The translations under genes and the position numbers were made by a program. Positions 1-8,238 of a DNA stretch of 56,291 bases are shown here, piece by piece. The notes beneath the pieces were generated by a model, which was not told where the DNA came from, made no database searches, and saw nothing but the letters and a program-made list of their open reading frames with translations. Source of the stretch: an uncultured Bacteroides sp. (GTDB lineage Bacteria; Bacteroidota; Bacteroidia; Bacteroidales; Bacteroidaceae); contig CALUGY010000095.1 in the NCBI GenBank assembly GCA_944320295.1, forward strand, positions 1-56,291, written 5' to 3'. The stretch's first letter is position 1. Each line of letters starts with the position of its first letter.

Positions 1-175
1 GTTAAATCTGCACTTTCATCGGGTAATGAATAGGAAACCGTTCTTCTGCTTTAATCCGCTTAGAAACGGTTTTCAGCACTCTTTCCAACTTCCGTGATTT
101 TCTCCCAACTACTTAATTCACAGATTATATTGCGTTAATCTGCCGGATTTCGGAGGTTTTTCCATAGATTTTATG

Positions 176-183
176 TAAGTTTG
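176..183 (+). promoter_or_regulatory. Putative -7 promoter element for the MORN gene
   Basis: TAAGTTTG fits the Bacteroidota -7 consensus TAnnTTTG and lies 25 bases before the ATG at 209. The upstream 150 bases hold only short inverted repeats (for example CAGATTA/TAATCTG near 121-142). No clear -33 TTTG was seen, so this is a motif match only. Confidence 0.45.
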
Positions 184-208
184 CCCGAAATTCGCAACAA
201 CAGAAATC

Positions 209-1375
209 ATGAAGCATCTTTATATAGCATTATGCCTGCTTTGCCTGTGCCCGCACGACATCGCATCGCAAGAAAAGCGGAACAAGCTGTTCGGCAGGCT
301 GAAACAAGCGTTTTCCACCGAAATAAAAATAGGGACATGCACGTTGAAGGACGGCTCCGTTTACACCGGAGAGCTCAAAGGAAGGAAGCCCAACGGGACG
401 GGGAAAACCGTATTCAAGAATGGCGACGTATACGAAGGCGAGTATGTCAAGGGTGAGCGCGAAGGCTATGGCACATACACTTTCTCCGACGGTGAGAGAT
501 ATGAAGGTGAATGGAAGCAAAACCACCAACATGGCATCGGTACATTCTATTTTGTAAACAACAATCGCTACGAAGGCACATGGCATCAGGACTTCCAACA
601 TGGAAACGGAGTGATGGCATATTACAATGGCGACATTTATAAAGGAGGATGGAAAAACGACAAACGCGAAGGGGAAGGCACTTACACATGGAAAGACGGC
701 TCGCAGTATGTGGGAAGTTGGAAGAATGACAAGAAAAACGGGGCAGGCACTTTGACATGGAACGACGGCAGCAAATATGACGGGGAATGGAAGAACGACA
801 TCCGGGAAGGAAAGGGTGTCTTTGAATATGCCAACGGAGATAAATACGAGGGTAGCTGGAAAGAAGACATGCAACATGGTACGGGTACCTATTTCTTCCA
901 CACAGGCGACCGCTATGAAGGGACTTATGTAAACGGGGAACGTACCGGGGAGGGGGTCTACTATTATGCCAACGGAAACAAATACGCCGGACACTTCAAA
1001 AACGGGAAACAAGAAGGGAAAGGCACCTTCGTCTGGGAAAATGGCGCCATATACGAAGGCGAGTGGAAAAACAACCAACGCGACGGGTATGGCATATATA
1101 AATGGAATGCCGGTGACACATATGAAGGCGAATGGAAAGACAACCAATTCAACGGGCACGGGACACTAACCATGACCGACGGAACAAAATACACAGGCTG
1201 TTTCGTGAATGGGTTAGAGGAAGGCCAAGGAGTGCAAGAAGACAAAAACGGCAACCGCTATGAAGGTACATTCAAACAAGGAAAGAAAGACGGAGAGTTT
1301 GTAGAAAAAGACAAAAACGGGAACGTAATCAAGAAAGGCACTTACAAAATGGGGCGTATCTCCAGCCTCGAATAG
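209..1375 (+). CDS. Secreted MORN-repeat protein
   Basis: A 388-residue protein starting with a signal peptide (about residues 1-20). From about residue 43 to the end it is made almost wholly of MORN units of 23 residues, each of the form YEGEWKNxxxxGxGxxxxxxG; I count 14, the last two degenerate. MORN repeats form elongated beta-hairpin stacks, known in eukaryotes for membrane or protein scaffolding. In Bacteroidota they occur in secreted proteins of unknown role. No catalytic domain is fused to the repeats. The gene is monocistronic, with its own promoter motif, and is convergent with the gene ending at 1383. Family assignment is secure; function is not known. Confidence 0.9.
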   Translation: MKHLYIALCLLCLCPHDIASQEKRNKLFGRLKQAFSTEIKIGTCTLKDGSVYTGELKGRKPNGTGKTVFKNGDVYEGEYVKGEREGYGTYTFSDGERYEGEWKQNHQHGIGTFYFVNNNRYEGTWHQDFQHGNGVMAYYNGDIYKGGWKNDKREGEGTYTWKDGSQYVGSWKNDKKNGAGTLTWNDGSKYDGEWKNDIREGKGVFEYANGDKYEGSWKEDMQHGTGTYFFHTGDRYEGTYVNGERTGEGVYYYANGNKYAGHFKNGKQEGKGTFVWENGAIYEGEWKNNQRDGYGIYKWNAGDTYEGEWKDNQFNGHGTLTMTDGTKYTGCFVNGLEEGQGVQEDKNGNRYEGTFKQGKKDGEFVEKDKNGNVIKKGTYKMGRISSLE

Positions 1376-1382
1376 CAGATTC

Positions 1383-2054
1383 TCATGGAAGAATGGCCGT
1401 AAGCGAATCTCCATACGCTTGCAAGACCTCTAACGTACGTGCCCTGCGTTTAACGGCTTTCCTATTCCAGAACTCCTTAGTGAACGGCGTCATAAGGTCC
1501 AAACCGCCCTGTCCGTTGCCGCCTGAGGCATTTTGCCATGCACCGACAGGCGCATTGTTCGCACGCTCTGTCACACGATAGCGCAATCCTGTGGCCTCTA
1601 TCTGCTCCACACTCTCACGCGGCCCAAGGTCTAATGGCGAACTGGCCCAATTGGAATATACACGTAAACGCTTCAACTCATAAAATGGATCACCACGCCA
1701 CGTGTTTTTATCTACTTTAATCTTGCGTTGATAAATGGGGTCCCAGTTATAAGGCGTATCCGACTTATAAGGATGTAAAGTAAGTATGCCTTTCTGTTTC
1801 CTTTCATACTCTTGCGGCTCATTTGGCAAAGATTCATCGAACTGTAACCAAGGCTTGGAAACATCCATTTCCGGATTTCCGAGCAAAGAGTTGCTCCGTT
1901 TCAGCTCTTCCAAAGCCTGCTTGTTCAACTCTATTTCCTCTACACTATGCAACAAATTTTGCAGATGCAACGAATCTTCTGCCGTCCATATCTGTGCCTT
2001 TAAAGAGACACATGATAATGAAAGAAAAACCAAGCATATAAGATATTTCCTCAT
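1383..2054 (-). CDS. Secreted protein of unknown function (DUF4858-like)
   Basis: Start chosen at 2054, where MRKYLICLVFLSLS begins a good signal peptide ending near CVSLKA; an upstream in-frame ATG at 2117 adds residues that look non-coding. The mature part (about 200 residues) is hydrophilic, with no recognisable catalytic motif and a glycine/asparagine-rich stretch (NASGGNGQGG). It resembles small Bacteroides proteins of the DUF4858 type, a recollection not tested by search. It is the last gene of the sigma-factor operon, 37 bases after the preceding lipoprotein gene, so it may be an envelope product controlled by that sigma factor. Confidence 0.7.
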   Translation of the reverse strand: MRKYLICLVFLSLSCVSLKAQIWTAEDSLHLQNLLHSVEEIELNKQALEELKRSNSLLGNPEMDVSKPWLQFDESLPNEPQEYERKQKGILTLHPYKSDTPYNWDPIYQRKIKVDKNTWRGDPFYELKRLRVYSNWASSPLDLGPRESVEQIEATGLRYRVTERANNAPVGAWQNASGGNGQGGLDLMTPFTKEFWNRKAVKRRARTLEVLQAYGDSLTAILP

Positions 2055-2091
2055 ACACGAAGGAAAGTGCACAAAAACAGGACAGACTGTA

Positions 2092-2646
2092 TCACCACCA
2101 CATATAGCCACTTCCACAAAGAGGCTCGTTATAGCATGGGTCTACCGTCCACATGGTACGCGGATATTTCCTATTCTCCCACCAATGCCTATACCTATTT
2201 ACTGCATCCAGAACTTCCTGGTCCGAAAGGAAATATATACCTTCATAATTCTCGGCACCAACGTGTACCATTTTACAACCCATAGATGCATTATGGCCTA
2301 AACGGATGGTTTCTACTATCCATAACAAGCACTCACCCAAGCGCAACTTGCCTCCAGCAGAATAAGAAACCGGCGCCAAAGGGAAAGAAGGAATGACACT
2401 CATGTCGTCAGCATAATCGAGCAGCTTGCCAATATCTTGCTTGGAAAACCGTGGCATAGAGTTCTTTTCATACGGACTTTGCATGGAATAATCCCCCGAT
2501 TTCAGCAGTTTCACGAATACTTCTACATCAGGGTGATTATAATCTAATGCTTTCTCCGTACATGAAGACAAAAAGATGAACATACCTAATAATATCGCAA
2601 ACCTTAGATGAAGATTCTGTTTGGAAAATAAAGTGTTTTTCTTCAT
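2092..2646 (-). CDS. Lipoprotein of unknown function (DUF4943-like)
   Basis: A 184-residue protein. The N-terminus is a hydrophobic segment ending in FLSSC (Cys about residue 29), a lipoprotein box. The mature part has a well-ordered mix of aromatic and charged residues (GKLRLGECLLWIVETIRLG, RYRHWWENRKYP) and ends GSGYMWW. It looks like the Bacteroides DUF4943 lipoproteins, from memory. It lies 13 bases behind the membrane/beta-barrel gene and ahead of the DUF4858-like gene, inside the sigma-factor operon. Role unknown. Confidence 0.7.
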   Translation of the reverse strand: MKKNTLFSKQNLHLRFAILLGMFIFLSSCTEKALDYNHPDVEVFVKLLKSGDYSMQSPYEKNSMPRFSKQDIGKLLDYADDMSVIPSFPLAPVSYSAGGKLRLGECLLWIVETIRLGHNASMGCKMVHVGAENYEGIYFLSDQEVLDAVNRYRHWWENRKYPRTMWTVDPCYNEPLCGSGYMWW

Positions 2647-2659
2647 ATCATTTTATCTA

Positions 2660-3733
2660 TTAATAAGTCATGCGCAAGCCGCACAATAAATTCATATTCG
2701 TCGGACGTTGGGCATACAAGCTATTACTTTCCGAATTATTATCAAAGTGGTGCGAAACGGTGGGTTCCGCAAACAAGGCCAAGCGATCGCTCAACTTATA
2801 GCGTATCCCCAAACCTGCTGACAAAGAGAACTGCAAAGGCTCTGCATCAAAACCATTATCATCCGCACCAGATATGCATTTCTCTATCATGCCGCCAGCC
2901 AAAGCATAAAGGTCCACTTTATCATTACCAGCCAAACGAGCACTTACTTTTACTGGAATACCCAACATATGCAACGCTTGTTCTCCCGTCAAACAACTGT
3001 ATTGCAATCCGGCTTCCATGGCAAAACGCTGATTTAACCGACGTTCCAAACTGACATTTGCCACAATAGGTGCATGGGAATTATCTTTAGGAAGAGCAGT
3101 ACCAATGGAAGCCTTAAGAGCCCAACGAGGTTGTTTCAGCAAATCGTCACAGGCATTCAAGTCACATTCAGTATTTCCTTCCGGAAAAGTTTTTTCTCCA
3201 ATATCAGAATATGCATTCTGAGCAAGATTAACATATGCATTATCTTCATGGTTTACCGGAGAAGAAGCCGAAGTATAAATCTGCTGCGTTACCATAATAG
3301 AAAACTGAACTGATACTGGCGTTTCCGATACGGTAGATTCTCCCTTATTTTCAGAAGCATTAAGATATACAGCCGGATTAGCATTATTAGATCCATTCTT
3401 CACCATAGACGAACATATGTTCGAATGCCCGACCTCAATAGGCATTTCTGTTCCCATTTGCGCAAATACTGCTTTCGTTGCCTCTTCTGGCAAGGATAAA
3501 CACCAAAATGCTAACCAAGTACTGGCAAACAGCAATGCTATCGAAGCAGCAGTAGCCAATATCCGTCTGTTTTTTGACAAAAGAAAGAAACCTTTCTTTC
3601 TATCAGTACGAACGGTATTTTTCAAATCATGTTCTAAACCCTCCCAAAAATCTTCAGGAAGTTTTAGCTCGTAGTTCTCCAAGCGTCGATAAAATACATT
3701 ACCCAAATCGTTCTGTTCTCTCATGTGCTGCAT
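2660..3733 (-). CDS. Membrane-anchored regulator with beta-barrel C-terminus (anti-sigma-like)
   Basis: A 357-residue protein whose first 57 residues are polar and look cytoplasmic (LPEDFWEGLEHDLKNT). They are followed by one transmembrane helix (about 58-79), a polar linker (about 80-200) and a C-terminal domain (about 205-357) with alternating beta strands that ends GLRMTY like a small outer-membrane barrel. Its start overlaps the ECF sigma gene by 35 bases, the position an anti-sigma factor would take, so the N-terminal part may hold the sigma factor. A protein with both an inner-membrane helix and a barrel-like domain is topologically odd; the barrel part may instead be a periplasmic sensor. 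The anti-sigma role is inferred from context. Confidence 0.75.
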   Translation of the reverse strand: MQHMREQNDLGNVFYRRLENYELKLPEDFWEGLEHDLKNTVRTDRKKGFFLLSKNRRILATAASIALLFASTWLAFWCLSLPEEATKAVFAQMGTEMPIEVGHSNICSSMVKNGSNNANPAVYLNASENKGESTVSETPVSVQFSIMVTQQIYTSASSPVNHEDNAYVNLAQNAYSDIGEKTFPEGNTECDLNACDDLLKQPRWALKASIGTALPKDNSHAPIVANVSLERRLNQRFAMEAGLQYSCLTGEQALHMLGIPVKVSARLAGNDKVDLYALAGGMIEKCISGADDNGFDAEPLQFSLSAGLGIRYKLSDRLALFAEPTVSHHFDNNSESNSLYAQRPTNMNLLCGLRMTY

Positions 3734-4310
3734 ATCTTTTAATTTTCTGCGCTAATATCTTTTTTGCACGGTGAAATTGCGATGTGGAAGAATGCTCCTT
3801 TATATGAAGCATCTCTGCTATTTCTTTATGCGATTTCTCCTCAAACACATAAAGGTTAAATACTGTACGACATCCATCCGGTAACTCGGCCACGAATTTC
3901 ATCAACAACTCCTGTGAAAAACCTTCCGCCATTTCTGCTGCTTCAAACTCGTCTGCGACATCCAACAATTGTTCCTCTTCGACCTCAAACCTATCGAAAC
4001 GACGCCTTTGTCGTAGATAATCAATTGCCTGATTAACCATAATCCGTGTCACCCACGTGGCAAGCGTACATTCTCCCCTAAATGTGAAATGCGTATAAAT
4101 CTTAACGAACCCATCGTGTAATACATCATATGCAGCATCCATATCACCCGTATAACGATAGCAAACAGCCAACATCTTTGGGGCATATAGAGTATAAAGC
4201 TCTTTCCGTGCCGTATCAGTCCCAGCCCGGCATCCTTCTATCAACTCTATTTCACTATCCAATGCCAATGTACTACAATATTGGGTACGCCTCTTCGCAC
4301 CTTTCATCAA
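3699..4310 (-). CDS. ECF-family RNA polymerase sigma factor
   Basis: A 203-residue sigma-70 family protein. Region 2 spans about 20-95 (KELYTLYAPKMLAVCYRY, then LATWVTRIMVNQAIDYLRQ). Region 4 spans about 140-195 (LPDGCRTVFNLYVFEEKSHK, followed by the helix-turn-helix EIAEMLHIKEHSS). Regions 1 and 3 are absent, as usual for ECF factors. Two start codons are adjacent (4310 and 4307). It heads a four-gene minus-strand operon with the membrane/beta-barrel protein and two secreted proteins, and should direct polymerase to envelope-related promoters, perhaps including its own. No promoter was confidently identified upstream. Confidence 0.93.
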   Translation of the reverse strand: MMKGAKRRTQYCSTLALDSEIELIEGCRAGTDTARKELYTLYAPKMLAVCYRYTGDMDAAYDVLHDGFVKIYTHFTFRGECTLATWVTRIMVNQAIDYLRQRRRFDRFEVEEEQLLDVADEFEAAEMAEGFSQELLMKFVAELPDGCRTVFNLYVFEEKSHKEIAEMLHIKEHSSTSQFHRAKKILAQKIKRYAAHERTERFG

Positions 4311-4381
4311 TTAGACGCAACGTATGCAACAATGCTGCAACTTTAAATATAAAAAAATGTCAAAATATGGCCAACTAACAA

Positions 4382-4431
4382 AAAAGCTTTTCATAAGCAT
4401 TTCGGAAGAAACAGACTTATGAAAAGCTTTT
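4382..4431 (-). terminator. Rho-independent terminator after nadC
   Basis: A perfect 16-bp inverted repeat (4382-4397 and 4416-4431) with an 18-base loop. On the minus strand it is followed by a run of T. Each arm contains the palindrome AAAAGCTTTT. It lies just downstream of nadC and upstream of the sigma gene, separating the two units. Confidence 0.8.
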
Positions 4432-4448
4432 CTCCTAATCTTCTTTCA

Positions 4449-5297
4449 TCAACAAGCCTTAAAACTCATATCCAAGCCTTTTACCGAATGAGTCAAAGCA
4501 CCAACCGAGATAAAATCCACACCGCATGCAGCATAATCACGCAACGTATCAAAGGTGATTCCTCCCGATGATTCTGTCTCATAACGACCAGCCACCATTT
4601 CTACCGCTTTTTTGGTCATCTCCGGACTGAAGTTATCGAACATTATACGATCGATGCCTCCCAAATCAAGGACTTGCTGCAGTTCATTCAGATCACGCAC
4701 TTCTATTTCTATCTTCAAACTCTTCCCCTTTTCTTTACAATAAGCATGTACTCTCTGAATGGCCTTATCTATTCCTCCAGCAAAATCAATATGATTATCT
4801 TTCAACAGAATCATATCAAACAGCCCAATACGATGGTTAACCCCTCCGCCAATCTTCACAGCCATTTTTTCCAAGATACGTAATCCTGGAGTGGTCTTAC
4901 GGGTATCAAGCACACGAGTATGAGTTCCTTTCAGACACTCAGCATACTTATGTGTCATGGTCGCAATGCCACTCATACGTTGCATGATATTCAGCATCAA
5001 ACGCTCGGTTTGTAAAAGAGACTGCACCTTACCTTCTACTATCATGGGCACATCCCCCGGTTTCACTTCACTACCATCCTCCATGAATACTTCCACTTTC
5101 ATGGAGGGGTCAAAACGGCGGAACACTTCTTTGGCAATTTCAACACCGGCCAAGATACCGGCCTCCTTAATCAAGAGCCGCGACTTGCCCATTGCCGTAG
5201 GTGGAATACACGATAACGTCGTATGGTCTCCATCACCAATATCTTCTGCGAAAGCCAAATCTATTAGCCTATCAATCAATTCTTTTTCCTTGTCCAT
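4449..5297 (-). CDS. nadC: Nicotinate-nucleotide pyrophosphorylase (carboxylating)
   Basis: About 282 residues. It makes nicotinate mononucleotide and CO2 from quinolinate and PRPP in the cytoplasm, the last quinolinate-dependent step of de novo NAD synthesis. Family hallmarks are LDTRKTTPGLR (PRPP/quinolinate site), KIGGGVNHRIGLFDMILLKD, IEIEVRDLNE and the C-terminal GGITFDTLRDYAACGVDFIS with VGALTHS. Start set at 5297 (MDKEKELIDRL), the usual length; an upstream ATG at 5321 adds eight residues. It is monocistronic, with a -7 motif at 5392-5399 and a terminator at 4382-4431. Confidence 0.96.
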   Translation of the reverse strand: MDKEKELIDRLIDLAFAEDIGDGDHTTLSCIPPTAMGKSRLLIKEAGILAGVEIAKEVFRRFDPSMKVEVFMEDGSEVKPGDVPMIVEGKVQSLLQTERLMLNIMQRMSGIATMTHKYAECLKGTHTRVLDTRKTTPGLRILEKMAVKIGGGVNHRIGLFDMILLKDNHIDFAGGIDKAIQRVHAYCKEKGKSLKIEIEVRDLNELQQVLDLGGIDRIMFDNFSPEMTKKAVEMVAGRYETESSGGITFDTLRDYAACGVDFISVGALTHSVKGLDMSFKAC

Positions 5298-5391
5298 TTG
5301 TCTATCATTATTATTAACCACATCTTACAATTCAAAACAAAAATACCCATGAATAGTCAGAGTAAATCACGTCTCATAACTGTAATCTTTG

Positions 5392-5399
5392 CAAAGGTA
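5392..5399 (-). promoter_or_regulatory. Putative -7 promoter element for nadC
   Basis: Reads TACCTTTG on the minus strand, an exact TAnnTTTG match, about 94 bases before the nadC start, leaving a fairly long leader. Confidence 0.45.
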
Positions 5400-5520
5400 A
5401 ATATTTAAGGCAAAATATTAAGAGATTAGAAACTTTTTATTCCGTGCATTCTTCATGTACAATTCGCTAATATCATCCATACACATCCAGGAGTTACTTC
5501 CATTTTCACTTCATAATTCC

Positions 5521-5528
5521 TATTTTTG
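5521..5528 (+). promoter_or_regulatory. Putative -7 promoter element for rlmH
   Basis: TATTTTTG fits TAnnTTTG, 23 bases before the rlmH ATG. Confidence 0.5.
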
Positions 5529-5551
5529 CACCAAGTATAAAAAGCACTTAT

Positions 5552-6025
5552 ATGAAAACGACCTTGCTTGTTGTGGGACGGACAGTAGAACAACATTTCA
5601 TCACAGCCATAGAAGACTATGTGCAACGGATCAAACGTTATCAACCTTTTGACATGGAGGTAATTCCCGAACTAAAGAATACTAAAAGCCTTTCCATAGA
5701 TTTACAAAAAGAGAAAGAAGGCGAATTGATATTACGGACGCTGCAACCAGGAGACGTAGTAGTATTACTTGACGAAAAGGGAAAAGAAATGCGTTCGGTA
5801 GAATTTGCCAACTACATGAAACATAAAATGAATACAGTAAACAAAAGACTCGTATTCATCATCGGTGGACCATACGGATTCTCCCCAAAGATATATGAAA
5901 CAGCACACGATATGCTATCTCTCTCGCGCATGACTTTTTCGCATCAAATGGTGCGCCTCATCTTTGTGGAACAATTATATCGCGCCATGTCCATATTGAA
6001 CGGCAGCCCTTACCACCACGAATAA
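5552..6025 (+). CDS. rlmH: 23S rRNA (pseudouridine1915-N3)-methyltransferase
   Basis: A 157-residue SPOUT methyltransferase, the standard length for RlmH. It methylates pseudouridine 1915 in helix 69 of 23S rRNA on assembled ribosomes, using SAM. Signatures are LDEKGKEMRS, the SAM-binding knot IIGGPYGFS, and the C-terminal LSRMTFSHQMVRLIFVEQLY with NGSPYHHE. It is a single gene read away from nadC, with its own promoter motif at 5521, and is convergent with the CapD-type gene. Confidence 0.96.
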   Translation: MKTTLLVVGRTVEQHFITAIEDYVQRIKRYQPFDMEVIPELKNTKSLSIDLQKEKEGELILRTLQPGDVVVLLDEKGKEMRSVEFANYMKHKMNTVNKRLVFIIGGPYGFSPKIYETAHDMLSLSRMTFSHQMVRLIFVEQLYRAMSILNGSPYHHE

Positions 6026-6049
6026 AAAAGCGAGCAAAATGCCCGCTTT
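6022..6049 (-). terminator. Rho-independent terminator after the CapD-type gene
   Basis: The stem GCGGGC/GCTCGC, extended by AAA/TTT, is followed on the minus strand by TTTTTTATT. The stem overlaps the last codon of the CapD-type gene and reaches the stop of rlmH, so it may serve both convergent units. Confidence 0.7.
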
Positions 6050-7953
6050 CACTTCGTTTTATCCAAAACTTCAAAACATGAGTTTTTACTAATAAACTCG
6101 GGTACAAGTTCTTTCATGGCAGCTACGATTTCCATCTGATCATAATGATAGCTAATATCTATCAGATGCTGGATACGTTCTTTCACCTCATCATAATCGT
6201 ATTCACGCACAGTCGCTATCATAATCTTGTCATGATAGGTTGGCTTTGTAAGTTCTTTCACATTAAGCAACTCCTCATATAGTTTCTCGCCATGGCGCAA
6301 TCCTGTAAACTCTATCTTTACATCTGTACGTCCTGAAAGTTTAATCATGCGTTTAGCCAAATCTACTATACGGACTGGTTGCCCCATGTCGAAAATATAG
6401 ATTTCCCCGCCTTTGCCCATACTGCCAGCCTCCAGCACCAGACGACATGCTTCAGGGATAGTCATGAAATAGCGTATAATATCAGGATGAGTCACCGTTA
6501 CCGGACCTCCGCGTTGTATTTGGTCACGGAAACGTGGAATAACCGAGCCATTAGAACCCAACACATTGCCGAAACGTGTAGTGATGAACTGCGTAATGCC
6601 ACCCTCTTTTTGTAACTTCTTACCTAACGACTGTACGTAAATCTCACATATACGCTTTGAACAGCCCATCACATTGGTAGGATTCACCGCTTTATCGGTA
6701 GATATCATTACAAACTTTTCTGCTCCATACTTCACAGCCAAATCTGCCATGATGCGTGTACCACACACATTGACTTGTATAGATTCTGAAACATTGTCTT
6801 CCATCATGGGCACATGTTTGTAGGCTGCCGCATGAAAAATGTATTGCGGACGATATTCCCGGAAAATGGCCTCCATGCGGCCTGCATTAGAAACGTCAGC
6901 AATAAGAGTTACTGCATCTATATCGCGCCAACGGTCTTGCAATTCCAAACGGATATCATGCAGCGGGGTTTCAGCCTGATCTACCAGAATCAGTTTATAT
7001 GGGTTAAAAGAAGCAACTTGACGCATTATCTCGCTACCAATGGAACCGGCCGCTCCAGTAATCATCACTCGCTTTCCTTCCAAATGCGAAGCTACTTTGT
7101 GAGTATCTATGACGATGGGGTCACGCTGTAAGAGGTCTTCTATTTGGATTTCTTTCAATTGATTATAGTTCAACGCTTTCCCATTCCATTCACTCAATGG
7201 AGGAGCAGTCATCAGCTTGATGTTATGTCCAAGCAGATTGTCAGCCATGTTGCCCTTCTTAAAATTCTCCATCTTGACCGGAGATATTATAAGCACGTTT
7301 ATACCGCGCTCTACCAGATTATCCACCAGTTTGTCGTCATTAGGCAATACCCGTACACCCATTATCACCTTGCCCACCAGTTCCGGTTCATCGGCTATGA
7401 AGCCGCGCAAGCGATAATGGTTATGCAAGTTCACCCGCAGAGACTTGGCGATGTTGACTCCCGTACCTTGCGCGCCATAAATAAAGACATTATAACTACG
7501 AGAACTGTCTATGTTCCACATGTCGAAAAAAATCTTCACAAACACCCTCGAACAGACCATCATGGACAAGCTCAACACGTAAGAGATAAACAATACGCTA
7601 ACAGACACCAACCCCACACGCACCGGATTGTCAAGCAACACCGTAATGGTCATCAATACGAGAAACGAAACCGTGAGCGACACAAAAATGCGCATGATGT
7701 CCACGAACGAAGAAAAACGAAGCACGCTGGAATAGGTACGAAATACCCTAAAAAATATGACATTGACCCCTACTGCCCATAAAACAGTTTTACCGACAAT
7801 GGCATCGTCCGTAAAAACATTTTGGAAACCATAACGAAGTCCATAAGCCAGCAACGTAGCCAAGGCAACGATAAACACATCTATCAGCAAGATAGTCCAG
7901 ATAGGCAACACCTTTGCTGAAAGGTAACGATGCAAGAAACCTCTCTTCAACAT
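6049..7953 (-). CDS. Membrane-bound nucleoside-diphosphate-sugar dehydratase/epimerase (CapD/FlaA1 type)
   Basis: 634 residues, the usual size of WbpM/PglF-like enzymes that convert UDP-GlcNAc to the 4-keto-6-deoxy sugar for surface polysaccharide or glycan synthesis. Four hydrophobic segments occupy about residues 15-125. A first Rossmann-like domain follows (GAQGTGVNIAKSLR), then the catalytic short-chain dehydrogenase domain with VMITGAAGSIGSEIMRQV and AAAYKHVPMMEDN. The catalytic stretch STDKAVNPTNVMGCSK has Met in place of the usual Tyr, as in this subfamily. It stands alone rather than in a capsule cluster, so it may feed a general glycosylation route. The exact sugar product cannot be told from sequence. 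Confidence 0.9.
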   Translation of the reverse strand: MLKRGFLHRYLSAKVLPIWTILLIDVFIVALATLLAYGLRYGFQNVFTDDAIVGKTVLWAVGVNVIFFRVFRTYSSVLRFSSFVDIMRIFVSLTVSFLVLMTITVLLDNPVRVGLVSVSVLFISYVLSLSMMVCSRVFVKIFFDMWNIDSSRSYNVFIYGAQGTGVNIAKSLRVNLHNHYRLRGFIADEPELVGKVIMGVRVLPNDDKLVDNLVERGINVLIISPVKMENFKKGNMADNLLGHNIKLMTAPPLSEWNGKALNYNQLKEIQIEDLLQRDPIVIDTHKVASHLEGKRVMITGAAGSIGSEIMRQVASFNPYKLILVDQAETPLHDIRLELQDRWRDIDAVTLIADVSNAGRMEAIFREYRPQYIFHAAAYKHVPMMEDNVSESIQVNVCGTRIMADLAVKYGAEKFVMISTDKAVNPTNVMGCSKRICEIYVQSLGKKLQKEGGITQFITTRFGNVLGSNGSVIPRFRDQIQRGGPVTVTHPDIIRYFMTIPEACRLVLEAGSMGKGGEIYIFDMGQPVRIVDLAKRMIKLSGRTDVKIEFTGLRHGEKLYEELLNVKELTKPTYHDKIMIATVREYDYDEVKERIQHLIDISYHYDQMEIVAAMKELVPEFISKNSCFEVLDKTK

Positions 7954-7985
7954 GATAATATGACATTTTTTGTTTTAGGCGGTGG

Positions 7986-7993
7986 CAAAGGTA
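7986..7993 (-). promoter_or_regulatory. Putative -7 promoter element for the CapD-type gene
   Basis: Reads TACCTTTG on the minus strand, 32 bases before the start at 7953. Exact consensus match. Confidence 0.5.
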
Positions 7994-8097
7994 ATATATT
8001 TTACGTACTTTTAGAAAGGATTGTCGACAAAATCAAGAGAACTGCTTTAAAATTATGCATGATACTCGGGAATACGACATAAAATACTTCCACAAAA

Positions 8098-8185
8098 CAC
8101 GCGACATGTCGCAGGCTTAAACGCAACATGTTAGCACCACGGGCGCAACAGGTTGCGTCCATGACCCGAACCTGTTGCGCCCGTG
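8098..8185. repeat. Four-unit 22-bp palindromic array (array A)
   Basis: Four consecutive 22-base units (8098, 8120, 8142, 8164), each with dyad symmetry. The first carries the perfect palindrome GCGACATGTCGC. The others carry CGCAACATGTTAGC, CGCAACAGGTTGCG and CGAACCTGTTGCG. Units three and four also form a perfect 17-bp inverted repeat (8138-8154 with 8169-8185). It fills the gap between the fructokinase stop and the CapD-type promoter. It could act as a terminator or protein-binding array; there is no T-run, so a simple intrinsic terminator is unlikely. Confidence 0.8.
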
Positions 8186-8238
8186 AGACACTTATATAGC
8201 CTTCTGGGAGAGGCCAAACAGCGCAAAAACAGATAAAT

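Noticed and set aside
4314-4345. Palindromic GCAACGTATGCAAC region as an ECF operator
   Set aside because: It is a single weak dyad with no second copy elsewhere in the window to support a regulatory role.
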